The notes beneath the pieces were generated by a model that saw nothing but the letters and a program-made list of their open reading frames with translations, was not told where the DNA came from and did not search any database. The position numbers and the translations under genes are program-made. From JASHVB01 sp049522565 (GTDB taxonomy: Bacteria; Pseudomonadota; Alphaproteobacteria; Acetobacterales; Acetobacteraceae), in the NCBI GenBank assembly GCA_049522565.1, contig JBEKNT010000181.1, positions 1 to 12,470 of the forward strand: 12,470 nt of DNA, given 5' to 3'. Below are positions 1 to 6,835 of the stretch, one piece after another; the stretch's first letter is position 1, and each line of letters starts with the position of its first letter.

Positions 1-22
1 ACAGTATGAGAGGCGCAGAACA

Positions 23-49
23 CTCCCCCTCCCCTTGAGGGAGGGGGAG
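23..49. terminator. G/C-rich hairpin downstream of the catabolic operon
   Basis: A perfect 11-bp inverted repeat (CTCCCCCTCCC / GGGAGGGGGAG) with a 5-nt loop lies 11 bases past the stop codon of the minus-strand operon's last gene. The position fits a transcription terminator or mRNA 3'-end stabiliser. There is no T-tract on the minus-strand side, so it is not a textbook intrinsic terminator and could equally be a small dispersed palindrome. Confidence 0.5.
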
Positions 50-60
50 CAGGTTCGTGC

Positions 61-1038
61 CTAACCTTCGAGGAACTCGGCGAAATACTCCTCCGGAGTG
101 ACGCGGCGGCCGGCGATGCCGAGCGCGAACGCCTCGTCGTTGAACACCTCGATCGTGCGGCGGTTCGCGTCGAACCCGTACGGATGAAAATCCGCGCCCA
201 TCAGCGCCTCGGTCTCCTCCAGTTCGACGTCGAGCCAGGGCGAGGCATAGGGGAACGAGCGCTGTGCCTTGCCGAACATCTCGTTGCAAGCCAGCAACGC
301 ATCGGTCAGGCTGCGGGCGATCCACTTGTTCGCCTGCCAAACCGCGCGCCGCAGCACGACCAGATGCTGTGGCGGGAACATGCCGGTCTGGCGGAAGTAG
401 TCGCGTTCGATGGCACGGATATCGGGAAACAGCCGCACGATCGGACCGTCGATCGGATGGTAGCGACGCGGCCGCGGCGGGCTCAACATCGCGTCCAGCT
501 CACCGTCGATCAGCATTTCGGACAGCGGCTTGCCTGCGGGCGCGGCATGCACGCCCTCGGGCAGGGTATAGACGTGGTTGGTGATCCCCGGTTCGTCCAC
601 GCTGCCGATCCACCACTGCACCTGGTCCGGCAACACGCCGATGAATCGCAGGAAATGCCGGTACCAGATCGAGCCGCTGGCCACCCAGTCGTACATGCCG
701 ACTCGCCTGCCGCGCAAATCCGCCGCCGTCTGCACCGCGCCGCCCTGGCGCACGTACAGATCGCGGGCGGTAAAGTTGCGCAGCGGGAAGACCGGAATGG
801 CGACATGGCTGCGATCGCCTTGCGCGATGCGGCGCAGATGCCCGGCCATCGACGCCTCGCCGCCCTGCACGGCGGGATCGTTCAGCGCGCGGCGCAGCAG
901 ATCGGCGCGTGCCGGCCAGGAGCCTTCGCGGCCGAGCACCAGCGTCAGGTCGATGCCGTCCGGCTTCACCTGGCCAGTCGCCAGCGGCATCACCCGGGCG
1001 TAATCGGCGATGGTCAGGGTGAGGGGCAGATTGCTCAT
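61..1038 (-). CDS. 4,5-dihydroxyphthalate decarboxylase-like protein (periplasmic-binding-protein fold)
   Basis: A 325-residue protein that resembles over its whole length the family annotated as 4,5-dihydroxyphthalate decarboxylase or NMT1-like substrate-binding protein. The N-terminal stretch LTLTIADYARVMPLATGQV, the GIDLTLVL segment that follows, and RRVGMYDW near residues 110-117 are typical. Characterised members decarboxylate 4,5-dihydroxyphthalate to protocatechuate, but many relatives have unknown substrates. No signal peptide is visible, which argues for a cytoplasmic enzyme rather than an ABC-transporter binding protein. The start codon overlaps the stop of the upstream oxidoreductase gene (ATGA at 1035-1038), so translation is probably coupled. 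It is the last gene of a three-gene operon. The substrate is inferred only: no phthalate dioxygenase or dehydrogenase lies in the window, so another carboxylated aromatic or cyclic compound is possible. Confidence 0.85.
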   Translation of the reverse strand: MSNLPLTLTIADYARVMPLATGQVKPDGIDLTLVLGREGSWPARADLLRRALNDPAVQGGEASMAGHLRRIAQGDRSHVAIPVFPLRNFTARDLYVRQGGAVQTAADLRGRRVGMYDWVASGSIWYRHFLRFIGVLPDQVQWWIGSVDEPGITNHVYTLPEGVHAAPAGKPLSEMLIDGELDAMLSPPRPRRYHPIDGPIVRLFPDIRAIERDYFRQTGMFPPQHLVVLRRAVWQANKWIARSLTDALLACNEMFGKAQRSFPYASPWLDVELEETEALMGADFHPYGFDANRRTIEVFNDEAFALGIAGRRVTPEEYFAEFLEG

Positions 1039-2054
1039 CGACCGATCTCCTTATCTGCGACCTGTACCGTCCGATGCGTCTCCGCCGACTGCGCGATCGC
1101 TTCGAACACCGCCACGCCATGCAGGATGTCCGACAGCGGCGTGGGGAACGGGCGGTGCTCCGCGACGCAGCGGGCGAATTCCATCAGCTCCGCGGTCAGC
1201 ATGTTGAAGCCTTGCGTCTCGACCACCTCGGGCGTCGCGCCCGACAACTGGCCGGCATCGGCCGATGGCGTCAGGCGAAATGTGTGCATGGGATGGAACA
1301 GTACCTCGCCGAGTCCCTTGGTACCGTACACCGCCATCCGGTAGTGCGGTGTCGCGGCGACAGAGCAGAAGAGGTGGCCGGTGGCACCGCTTTCGAACGA
1401 CAGCAGCACGCTGGTCGTGTCGTCGCCGCCATGCGGCGCGGCACGACGTTCGGTCAGCGCGGTGACTGCGCGGATGCGACCGAGCAAGTCGATCATGCCA
1501 TCGACCAGATGCACGCCGATCGGGGTCATCGCGCCGGCGGGTGATTCGTTGGGATGCGCGCGCCATGCATCCGCGGCGAGGTGCAAGCCGTGCAGCGCCG
1601 TTTGTTCCGCCATGACAGTGACGATCGTGCCCAGGCGCTGCTCATGCACCGCGCGGCGCAGATGCCCCATCGAGGGATGAAAGCGGCGGTTGAACCCGAC
1701 GGCGAGCACGATGCCGGCACGTTCGGCCGCCTCGATCGCCGCCACCGCGTCGGCGACGCTGAGGGTGAACGGCTTCTCCACGAACACCGATTTGCCCGAA
1801 GCGGCGGCCCGCAGCACTTGCTCGACGTGCGCGCTGTGCGGGGTGGCGAACACCACGGCGTCCAGCGTCGGATCGGCCAGCACGGCGTCCAGGTCGCCCA
1901 CCCAGCGCAGGTCATGCTCGCGGCAGAAGCCGGCGACCGGCGCCGGGTGGCGGGTGTGCGCGGTGGTGAAGCGAATCAGGTCGCCGTGGTCGCGCACGGC
2001 GTTGACCAGGTTCTTGCCCCACCAGCCCAGCCCGACGATCGCCGCGCGGATCAT
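1035..2054 (-). CDS. Gfo/Idh/MocA family NAD(P)-dependent oxidoreductase
   Basis: A 339-residue protein with the standard two-domain layout. The N-terminal Rossmann domain begins MIRAAIVGLGWWGKN, with the nucleotide-binding GLGWWG at residues 8-13. The family signature EKPF is at 93-96 and GFNRRF at 120-125. A GVHLVD motif at 180-185 supplies the likely catalytic His182 and Asp185. The C-terminal part is the alpha/beta sheet domain. Family members oxidise or reduce sugars, inositols, dihydrodiols and similar hydroxylated substrates with NAD(P); the substrate cannot be read from the sequence. I chose the start at 2054 because its ATG overlaps the upstream TGA (ATGA at 2051-2054) and begins directly with the Rossmann strand. 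The open frame continues further upstream, but that part is out-of-frame sequence of the preceding gene. The 3' end overlaps the next gene by 4 bases. Confidence 0.92.
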   Translation of the reverse strand: MIRAAIVGLGWWGKNLVNAVRDHGDLIRFTTAHTRHPAPVAGFCREHDLRWVGDLDAVLADPTLDAVVFATPHSAHVEQVLRAAASGKSVFVEKPFTLSVADAVAAIEAAERAGIVLAVGFNRRFHPSMGHLRRAVHEQRLGTIVTVMAEQTALHGLHLAADAWRAHPNESPAGAMTPIGVHLVDGMIDLLGRIRAVTALTERRAAPHGGDDTTSVLLSFESGATGHLFCSVAATPHYRMAVYGTKGLGEVLFHPMHTFRLTPSADAGQLSGATPEVVETQGFNMLTAELMEFARCVAEHRPFPTPLSDILHGVAVFEAIAQSAETHRTVQVADKEIGR

Positions 2055-2893
2055 GGTTGCTGTCTTTGCGCCATTCCGACGAACCGGAACGTGCCGCCGG
2101 CGCGCTCCACGTGGCCCAGGCCGGGCCACGGATGATGGTAGCCGATCACCGCCAGCGTCTCGTCCGCCAGCCGTGCCAGCAAGCGGCGGCGCGTTGCCAC
2201 CGCCTCGACCGGGTCGGTGTCGAACGCGCTTGCGGCCTCGGGGAACGCGTAGGACAGCGGATCGTGGAACGCCACGTCGCCGGTCAGGCACCAGCCGCCG
2301 GCGAACAGATACGCCATGTGGCCGGGGGTGTGCCCCGGCGTCGCCCAGGCTGCCACGCCGGGCAGGAATTCCTCCCCGTCGCGGATCAGCGTGATGCGGT
2401 CGCGCAGCGGCAGCAGGTGCTTGCGCACGCCTTCCAGGCTGCGTTCGCGCCGCTCGCCGGGCGGGTTCGATTCCCAGAACGCCAGTTCCGCCTCCGCCAG
2501 GTAGATCGTCGCGTTGGGATAGTTCGGCACGCCGTCGTCACGCATGGTGCCCCAGCAATGATCGGAATGCGCATGCGTCAGCACCAGCGCATCGACGGAG
2601 GCTGGATCGACGCCCGCCGCCGCCAGGCTGTCGAGCAATTGCCCGCTGTCCGGCCCGAACAATTTCGACGAGCCCATGCCGTTGTCGAACAGCACCCGCT
2701 TCCCCCCGGTGTCGAGCAGTAGGCAATTCTGCTCCACGCGCACCTTGTCGGTGGCTTGGCCGGAGGCGCCGAGCGCCGTGTTCATCGCCGCTTCGTCGGG
2801 GCCTTTGAAGATGCGCGCCGCGCGCGGCAGCACCAGCGGGCCGTCGGACACGATCGTGGCGTCCATCGCGCCGATGCGGAAACGGTGGAACAT
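2051..2893 (-). CDS. Metallo-beta-lactamase-fold hydrolase
   Basis: A 280-residue MBL-fold protein with a full set of metal ligands: HAHSDH at 107-112 (His107, His109, Asp111, His112), His188 in GHTPGH, Asp206 in LTGDVAF, and His253 in YHHPWPGLGH. A two-metal hydrolase is therefore expected, acting on a lactone, ester or similar bond. No signal peptide is seen, so it is probably cytoplasmic. The start at 2893 is preferred over an in-frame one 14 codons upstream because GAGGTG stands just before the ATG and the family usually begins here. It is the first gene of the operon; ATGA coupling links it to the oxidoreductase. The neighbours suggest ring-opening or lactone hydrolysis in a catabolic route, which is inference. 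There is no clear promoter; the 40 bases upstream run straight into a decayed TPR fragment. Confidence 0.92.
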   Translation of the reverse strand: MFHRFRIGAMDATIVSDGPLVLPRAARIFKGPDEAAMNTALGASGQATDKVRVEQNCLLLDTGGKRVLFDNGMGSSKLFGPDSGQLLDSLAAAGVDPASVDALVLTHAHSDHCWGTMRDDGVPNYPNATIYLAEAELAFWESNPPGERRERSLEGVRKHLLPLRDRITLIRDGEEFLPGVAAWATPGHTPGHMAYLFAGGWCLTGDVAFHDPLSYAFPEAASAFDTDPVEAVATRRRLLARLADETLAVIGYHHPWPGLGHVERAGGTFRFVGMAQRQQP

Positions 2894-2934
2894 GGTCACC
2901 TCACCAGATTGTCGGTCACGCGATGGCGGCGGCA

Positions 2935-3153
2935 TCTCACCTTATTGAGTGAATCGATGGCGCTGGCAATGTTCCCTCGTTGCGCAAGGACGATGCCGAT
3001 TTTGATATCGCTCTCCGCCAGATTCCCCGGCCACATGCGGTTCCCCGGATCGCGCGCCGCCAAATTCTCCTGAATGTTGTGAAATCTCATGAATGCATCG
3101 AGTGCTATCGGTGTATTTCCCAAAATGAGGTTAGTGGATCCAATGCGCCCTAT
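2935..3153 (-). pseudogene. Remnant of a tetratricopeptide (TPR) repeat protein
   Basis: A minus-strand frame open from a TGA at 3154-3156 encodes a stretch such as IALDAFMRFHNIQENLAARD, then PGNRMWPGNLAESDIKIG and IVLAQRGNIASAIDSLNK. This follows the familiar TPR pattern of long bacterial repeat arrays (ALxxYRxxLxIxExLAAxDPGNxxWxxDLAxSxxKIGxVLxxxGNLxxAL). Only about one and a half repeats remain. There is no ATG start, no ribosome binding site, and the similarity stops abruptly near 2935, 42 bases before the hydrolase start. A little upstream sequence (STNLILGN) may belong to the previous helix. I read it as a leftover of a larger gene removed by deletion. The family assignment rests on pattern recognition only. 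Confidence 0.6.
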
Positions 3154-3339
3154 TCAGTTCGGTTTCCGCGTTCGCCGGCCCGGGAGCGACTGTACCGTCC
3201 GCAACCTCTGACCGTCCATGCCGGCGATGTCGTTGCACCAGCCGCATTGCGCCGCGCCGGCGGGTCACACCGTGCGGTACCGGTTGTCATTCCAGTGCAA
3301 TTCGTGTGAGATCGAGGCACCTCGTCGGGAGTTGGTGCC

Positions 3340-4233
3340 ATGCAAGCATTCGGGCGTGTAATCAAGAATGGCGACGGGACGGCCCCGCTCGGGCCGGCGG
3401 TGGCGATCGAGCTAGCTCCGGCGACCAACCGGGTTCCGGTGCTGAACCTGGATGGTCGCGCGGGACTTTCGGAGCTCAGCATGTTCGTGCGGGGAGCCAT
3501 CGCGCCACCAGGTAACACCACGCTGTGGACGATCAATGCATCCGGCGGATGCGTGCCGATCATCGCGGCCGAGATCGTGCCGGGCATGCCCCGTACCGTG
3601 AGCTGGACGTACCTTATCCACGCCACGGGAACGAACCTGCCACGCAGCCTCGATGGCCATATTGGCACCGCGGCCAACGTCTATGTTGTGGTGTTGGGCA
3701 ACAGCGGCACACACAGCGAATGGGCGGCGGAGGAGGGACAGGGCATCTATCTTGAGGCACTCGACCCGAACAACCGCATACCCAATGCCAATGCCGTTGC
3801 GATCTGGGCGCCGTACGGCAGCCTTGGCATCACGCCGGCGGCGAATGTCGGTGTATTGGATGACGACCGGGCACCGACGGCTCCGGGTGGCGGTGGCGGT
3901 GGCGGCCTGTTCTCCTGCTGCAAATGTTTCATCACCAATGCCGTGTGCGCGTCGCTCGGCAAGCCGGATGACTGCTTCGAGCTGACCACGCTGCGCTTCT
4001 ATCGCGACGCGGTATTGCGCCGGTCCGCCGCCGGGCGGCACGCCATCGCCGAATATGAGGACATAGCGCCGCACATCGTCAGCACCATTGCGACGCGCCC
4101 GGACGCCAGGAGCATCCACGAGCGGTTATATCGGGATTCAATCCAGCCCGCGGTCGAAGCGGTGTCCCGCGGCGAGTTCGACCGCGCGTTCGCAATCTAT
4201 CGTGCGATGGTCAACCGGTTGCGCCGCTTGTAG
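3340..4233 (+). CDS. Unknown protein with a CFI-box-type Cys-rich C-terminal domain
   Basis: A 297-residue protein with a good ribosome binding site (GGGAG, 8 bases before ATG). Residues 1-180 look beta-rich and soluble and match nothing I recognise. A linker of seven glycines (183-189) leads to a compact C-terminal part beginning FSCCKCFITNAVC. Cys193, Cys194, Cys196, Cys203 and Cys212 cluster here, followed by LTTLRFYRDAVLR (215-227), a YEDIAPHIV motif around 239-247, and helices to the end (final segment FDRAFAIYRAMVNRLRRL). The order C-F-I-T-x-A, L-x-x-x-R-x-x-R-D, then a Tyr/Pro-Ile segment is that of the CFI-box C-terminal domain found at the ends of otherwise unrelated bacterial proteins. 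Its function is not established to my knowledge. No signal peptide or membrane segment is seen. It stands alone: the upstream neighbour is a TPR remnant and the downstream gene is convergent. A weak promoter (TTGTCA at 3284, 17-base spacer) is possible. Confidence 0.85.
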   Translation: MQAFGRVIKNGDGTAPLGPAVAIELAPATNRVPVLNLDGRAGLSELSMFVRGAIAPPGNTTLWTINASGGCVPIIAAEIVPGMPRTVSWTYLIHATGTNLPRSLDGHIGTAANVYVVVLGNSGTHSEWAAEEGQGIYLEALDPNNRIPNANAVAIWAPYGSLGITPAANVGVLDDDRAPTAPGGGGGGGLFSCCKCFITNAVCASLGKPDDCFELTTLRFYRDAVLRRSAAGRHAIAEYEDIAPHIVSTIATRPDARSIHERLYRDSIQPAVEAVSRGEFDRAFAIYRAMVNRLRRL

Positions 4234-4249
4234 GGGCCTGCGCCGCACA

Positions 4250-4271
4250 GCGGTGCTGATCGGCGCACCGC
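4250..4271 (+). terminator. Small hairpin after the CFI-box-like gene
   Basis: GCGGTGC and GCACCGC form a perfect 7-bp stem around an 8-nt loop, 16 bases past the stop codon. It could end transcription of the plus-strand gene, but no T-run follows, so this is weak. I see nothing else convincing in the rest of the 4234-4487 interval between the convergent genes. Confidence 0.3.
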
Positions 4272-4487
4272 CGTGATGAGCGCCGGGCCGTTGCGCAACG
4301 TCGCGGCAGTTCGGGCGGCGCATGACCGCCGGCGCCGGATCCCCGAAACCATTCGCCAACGACCGCCGGTCGGGCTATCGTTGCGCATTCCGTGCGGAGC
4401 GCCTCGGCAATGGCTGTCGTGTGGCAACACCCCATGCCCAGCGGCCGCATCCCGCCGACCACACAGACCGACCGCCAGCCTACACCG

Positions 4488-6281
4488 TCAATGCGCCCGA
4501 CGCCCGCCAGCGGATCCGATCGGCGCACAGGCCGCCGCCAGCCAGGCGCGGGCTGGTCCATCCAGACCCCCGCCGACCTCCGCCAGCACCCGCGCGTGAT
4601 ACGCGTCCAGCCACGCCTGCTCCCACGCCTCCAGCATCCCCGGGTCGATCAGCCGCGTGTCGAACGGCGCCAGGGTCAGCGTCTCGAAGCGCAGGAACGG
4701 TTTCCCCGCGCCGGGCAGATCGGCCGGCTGCACCAGCAGCAGGTTCTCCAGCCGGATGCCATAATGGTCCGGCAGGTAGAAGCCAGGCTCGTTCGACAGG
4801 ATCATCCCCGCCGCGATCGGCACCGGCCGGGCCAGGCGCGACAGGCTGACCGGTCCCTCGTGCACGGACAGATAGCTGCCGACGCCGTGGCCGGTGCCGT
4901 GGTCGTAGTCCAGCCCCGCCGCCCACAGAGACCGCCGCGCGAAGGCGTCCAGGTGCGCGCCGCCGACGCCCTGCGGAAACACCGCGGTGGCGATGGCGAT
5001 ATGCCCCTTCAGCACGCGTGTGACCCGCTCGCGCAGCTCGGCCGGCGGCGCGTCCGGGCCGGTCCAGACGGTGCGGGTGATGTCGGTCGTGCCGTCGGGG
5101 TACTGCGCCCCGGAATCGATGAGGTAGACCTCATTGGCGCGGATCGGCCGATTGCTGGCCTCGGTGACCCGGTAGTGGATGATCGCGCCATGCTCGCCGG
5201 CGCCGGAGATCGCCGGGAAGCTTTCCTCGCGGAACCCGGTCACCTCCCCCCGCAGCGCCAGCAGCTTCGCCGCGGCGGACATCTCCGTCACCGCCCCGCC
5301 GGGCACCGTCGCGTCGAGCCAATGCAGGAACCGGCACACCGCCACCGCATCCCGCGCATGGGCGCTGCGGGCCCCAAGCTGCTCCACCGCATTCTTGCAC
5401 GCCTTGGGCAGCAGGCACGGGTCGGGTCCGCCCACCACCGTGGCGCCGCTCTCCCGCAGCGTCTGCGCGAACCACACCGGCGAGCCGGCCGGATCGACCC
5501 GCACGCGCTTGCCGGCCAGCCCCGCCAGGGCGGGCGCCAGCGCCTCGCACCCGGCCACCGACACCGTGTTGCCCAGCCAGGCGCGAGTCGGCTCGGGCAG
5601 CTTCGCCGGGTCGATGAACAGCTCGGTGCCGCCGTCGGCGTGCAGCAGGGCAAACCCGAGAGCGAACGGCGTGAACGGCACGTCCCCGCCGCGGATGTTC
5701 AGCAGCCAGGCGATCGAGGCGGGATCGGTCAGCACCGCGGCATCCTGCTTCGCGTCGGTCAGCGCCTTGGCAATCTCCGCCCGCTTCTCGTCCGCCGAAC
5801 GCCCGGCATACTCCAGCGGATGCGGCACGGCGGGGGCGACGGGCGGCGGCGGTCGGTCGGTCCACACTGCGTCCACCGGGTTGCGGGCGACGGGCACCAT
5901 GGTCAGCCCGGCCTCGGTGTAGCGCGCCAGGCCCTCCTCGGCGATCAACAGCGGGTCGTAGCCGATGCGCGCGCCCGGTTTGGCATGGGCGGCCAGCCAG
6001 GCCGGCGGCGGGTCCTCGGTGACATGCCGCCGCTCCCACAGCGCGGCATCGGTCTGCGCCGCGAGCTGCAACACGTAGCGACCATCGGTGAACGCCGCCG
6101 CGCAATCGGGCAGCACCGCGGCAAGCCCGGCGCTGCCGGTGAAGCCGGTCAGCCAGGCCAGGCGCTCGGCGGAGGCGGGGACATACTCGCCCAGATGCTC
6201 GTCCGCACGCGGCACGATGAAGCCGTCCAGCCCGTGGCGGGCGAGTTCCGCCCGCAATGCGGACAAACGCGTATGGCTCAT
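4488..6281 (-). CDS. pepP: Xaa-Pro aminopeptidase (M24B family)
   Basis: A 597-residue cytoplasmic aminopeptidase P of the long, three-domain type (two creatinase-like N-terminal domains, then the catalytic pita-bread domain and a short C-terminal extension), close to the usual length of about 590-600. All five metal ligands are present: Asp389 in YLIDSGAQY, Asp400 in TTDITRT, His465 in HGTGHGVG, Glu498 in SNEPGFY and Glu512 in RLENLLLV. His369 in GAIIHYR is the expected active-site helper. It removes N-terminal residues that precede proline. The start at 6281 (MSHTRLSALR) is supported by GGGGA 7 bases upstream and by the family N-terminus; an in-frame ATG 13 codons earlier lacks this support. 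It is transcribed divergently from the DUF1127 gene and lies near prmA, a neighbourhood common in alphaproteobacteria. Confidence 0.95.
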   Translation of the reverse strand: MSHTRLSALRAELARHGLDGFIVPRADEHLGEYVPASAERLAWLTGFTGSAGLAAVLPDCAAAFTDGRYVLQLAAQTDAALWERRHVTEDPPPAWLAAHAKPGARIGYDPLLIAEEGLARYTEAGLTMVPVARNPVDAVWTDRPPPPVAPAVPHPLEYAGRSADEKRAEIAKALTDAKQDAAVLTDPASIAWLLNIRGGDVPFTPFALGFALLHADGGTELFIDPAKLPEPTRAWLGNTVSVAGCEALAPALAGLAGKRVRVDPAGSPVWFAQTLRESGATVVGGPDPCLLPKACKNAVEQLGARSAHARDAVAVCRFLHWLDATVPGGAVTEMSAAAKLLALRGEVTGFREESFPAISGAGEHGAIIHYRVTEASNRPIRANEVYLIDSGAQYPDGTTDITRTVWTGPDAPPAELRERVTRVLKGHIAIATAVFPQGVGGAHLDAFARRSLWAAGLDYDHGTGHGVGSYLSVHEGPVSLSRLARPVPIAAGMILSNEPGFYLPDHYGIRLENLLLVQPADLPGAGKPFLRFETLTLAPFDTRLIDPGMLEAWEQAWLDAYHARVLAEVGGGLDGPARAWLAAACAPIGSAGGRRAH

Positions 6282-6398
6282 TGATTTATCCCCAGCGTGG
6301 CCGTCCTGCCACAGATTCATACCTGGTTAACTCACCATGCGACCAGCGCATAGCTGGCGGAGCGAAACGGCAATTTTCCGGGCGCCCCCGAGAGCCTA

Positions 6399-6413
6399 TG
6401 TTGCGTTGCACAA
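6399..6413. promoter_or_regulatory. Possible operator: TGC-N3-GCA dyad upstream of the DUF1127 gene
   Basis: The sequence TGTTGCGTTGCACAA contains a perfect TGC-N3-GCA core with partly symmetric flanks. It lies in the 199-base divergent interval between the aminopeptidase and DUF1127 starts, about 70 bases before the latter. TTGC/GCAA-type dyads occur upstream of DUF1127 and phasin genes in alphaproteobacteria, some of them bound by PhaR-like regulators. The assignment here is speculative. Confidence 0.25.
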
Positions 6414-6480
6414 GACCTGGAAGCGCCCCGCCACGAGGACGGCGCGTTGGACCCGGTCGGCTACCAGTTGGATCGAGACC

Positions 6481-6774
6481 ATGAGCGCCCTGACGTCCAA
6501 GAGCCAATTCGCCTTCGAGCTTCCGAACCTTACCTATATCGATGCGAGCCTGGAGGAGGCCAATTTCCGCGCCCCCGCCGTCCCAAGCCAGCCGCATGGC
6601 CTGAGCGCCTGGATTGCCGCGTTCCGCGCCTGGCGTGAGAAGCAGGTTGCCATCAACGAGTTGGAGATGATGAGCGACCGCGAGTTGGCGGACATTGGCC
6701 TGAACCGTGCCGACGTGCATCGCGTGTTCGACGACGCGTTCAACCAGGATTTGCGGGACCGCGCGCTGGTCTGA
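6481..6774 (+). CDS. Small DUF1127 domain protein
   Basis: A 97-residue protein. The C-terminal half (about residues 43-85) is a DUF1127 (YjiS-like) domain, recognisable by FRAWREKQVAINELEMMSDR followed by ELADIGLNRADV. This is an amphipathic, Arg-rich helical module. The N-terminal 40 residues (FELPNLTYIDASLEEANFRA) are a variable leader. Alphaproteobacterial DUF1127 proteins have been linked to RNA binding, stress and phosphate responses; which applies here is unknown. I place the start at 6481, where a weak GGA/GAG purine stretch precedes the ATG. The frame stays open 48 codons further upstream, but that part is Arg/Trp-rich and atypical. The gene is divergent from the aminopeptidase gene and convergent with prmA, so it is probably a single-gene transcript. 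Confidence 0.88.
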   Translation: MSALTSKSQFAFELPNLTYIDASLEEANFRAPAVPSQPHGLSAWIAAFRAWREKQVAINELEMMSDRELADIGLNRADVHRVFDDAFNQDLRDRALV

Positions 6775-6803
6775 CATCGGCTGGTTGCCTCTCAGGTCCC
6801 GGT

Positions 6804-6835
6804 CTGGTCGCCCGCCGTCATCGGCGGAGGACCAG
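6804..6835. terminator. Interrupted palindrome between convergent DUF1127 and prmA genes
   Basis: CTGGTC/GACCAG outer arms and CCGCCG/CGGCGG inner arms, separated by a 2x2 mismatch and closed by TCAT, make a 12-bp interrupted stem. It covers the prmA stop codon (6818-6820) and starts 30 bases after the DUF1127 stop. Its place between convergent genes suits a bidirectional terminator, but neither side has a T-tract. Confidence 0.4.

Noticed and set aside
184..1344. A 386-codon plus-strand open frame across the decarboxylase-like and oxidoreductase genes
   Set aside because: It spans the junction of two recognised minus-strand genes and has shadow-type composition (Arg/His/Gln/Ala rich).
2980..3309. 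A 109-codon plus-strand open frame across the TPR remnant and the upstream region of the CFI-box-like gene
   Set aside because: It has no recognisable motif, no good ribosome binding site, and overlaps the TPR-like frame that has better support.
3893..3905. GGT/GGC run coding seven glycines as a possible frameshift or assembly error
   Set aside because: The frame stays open on both sides, the run is a triplet repeat rather than a homopolymer, and the linker separates two sensible domains.
4392..6284. A 630-codon plus-strand open frame opposite the aminopeptidase gene
   Set aside because: Its product is rich in Arg, Gln, His and Gly without domain pattern, and it mirrors the codon structure of the well-supported pepP. 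It is an antisense shadow of a high-GC gene.
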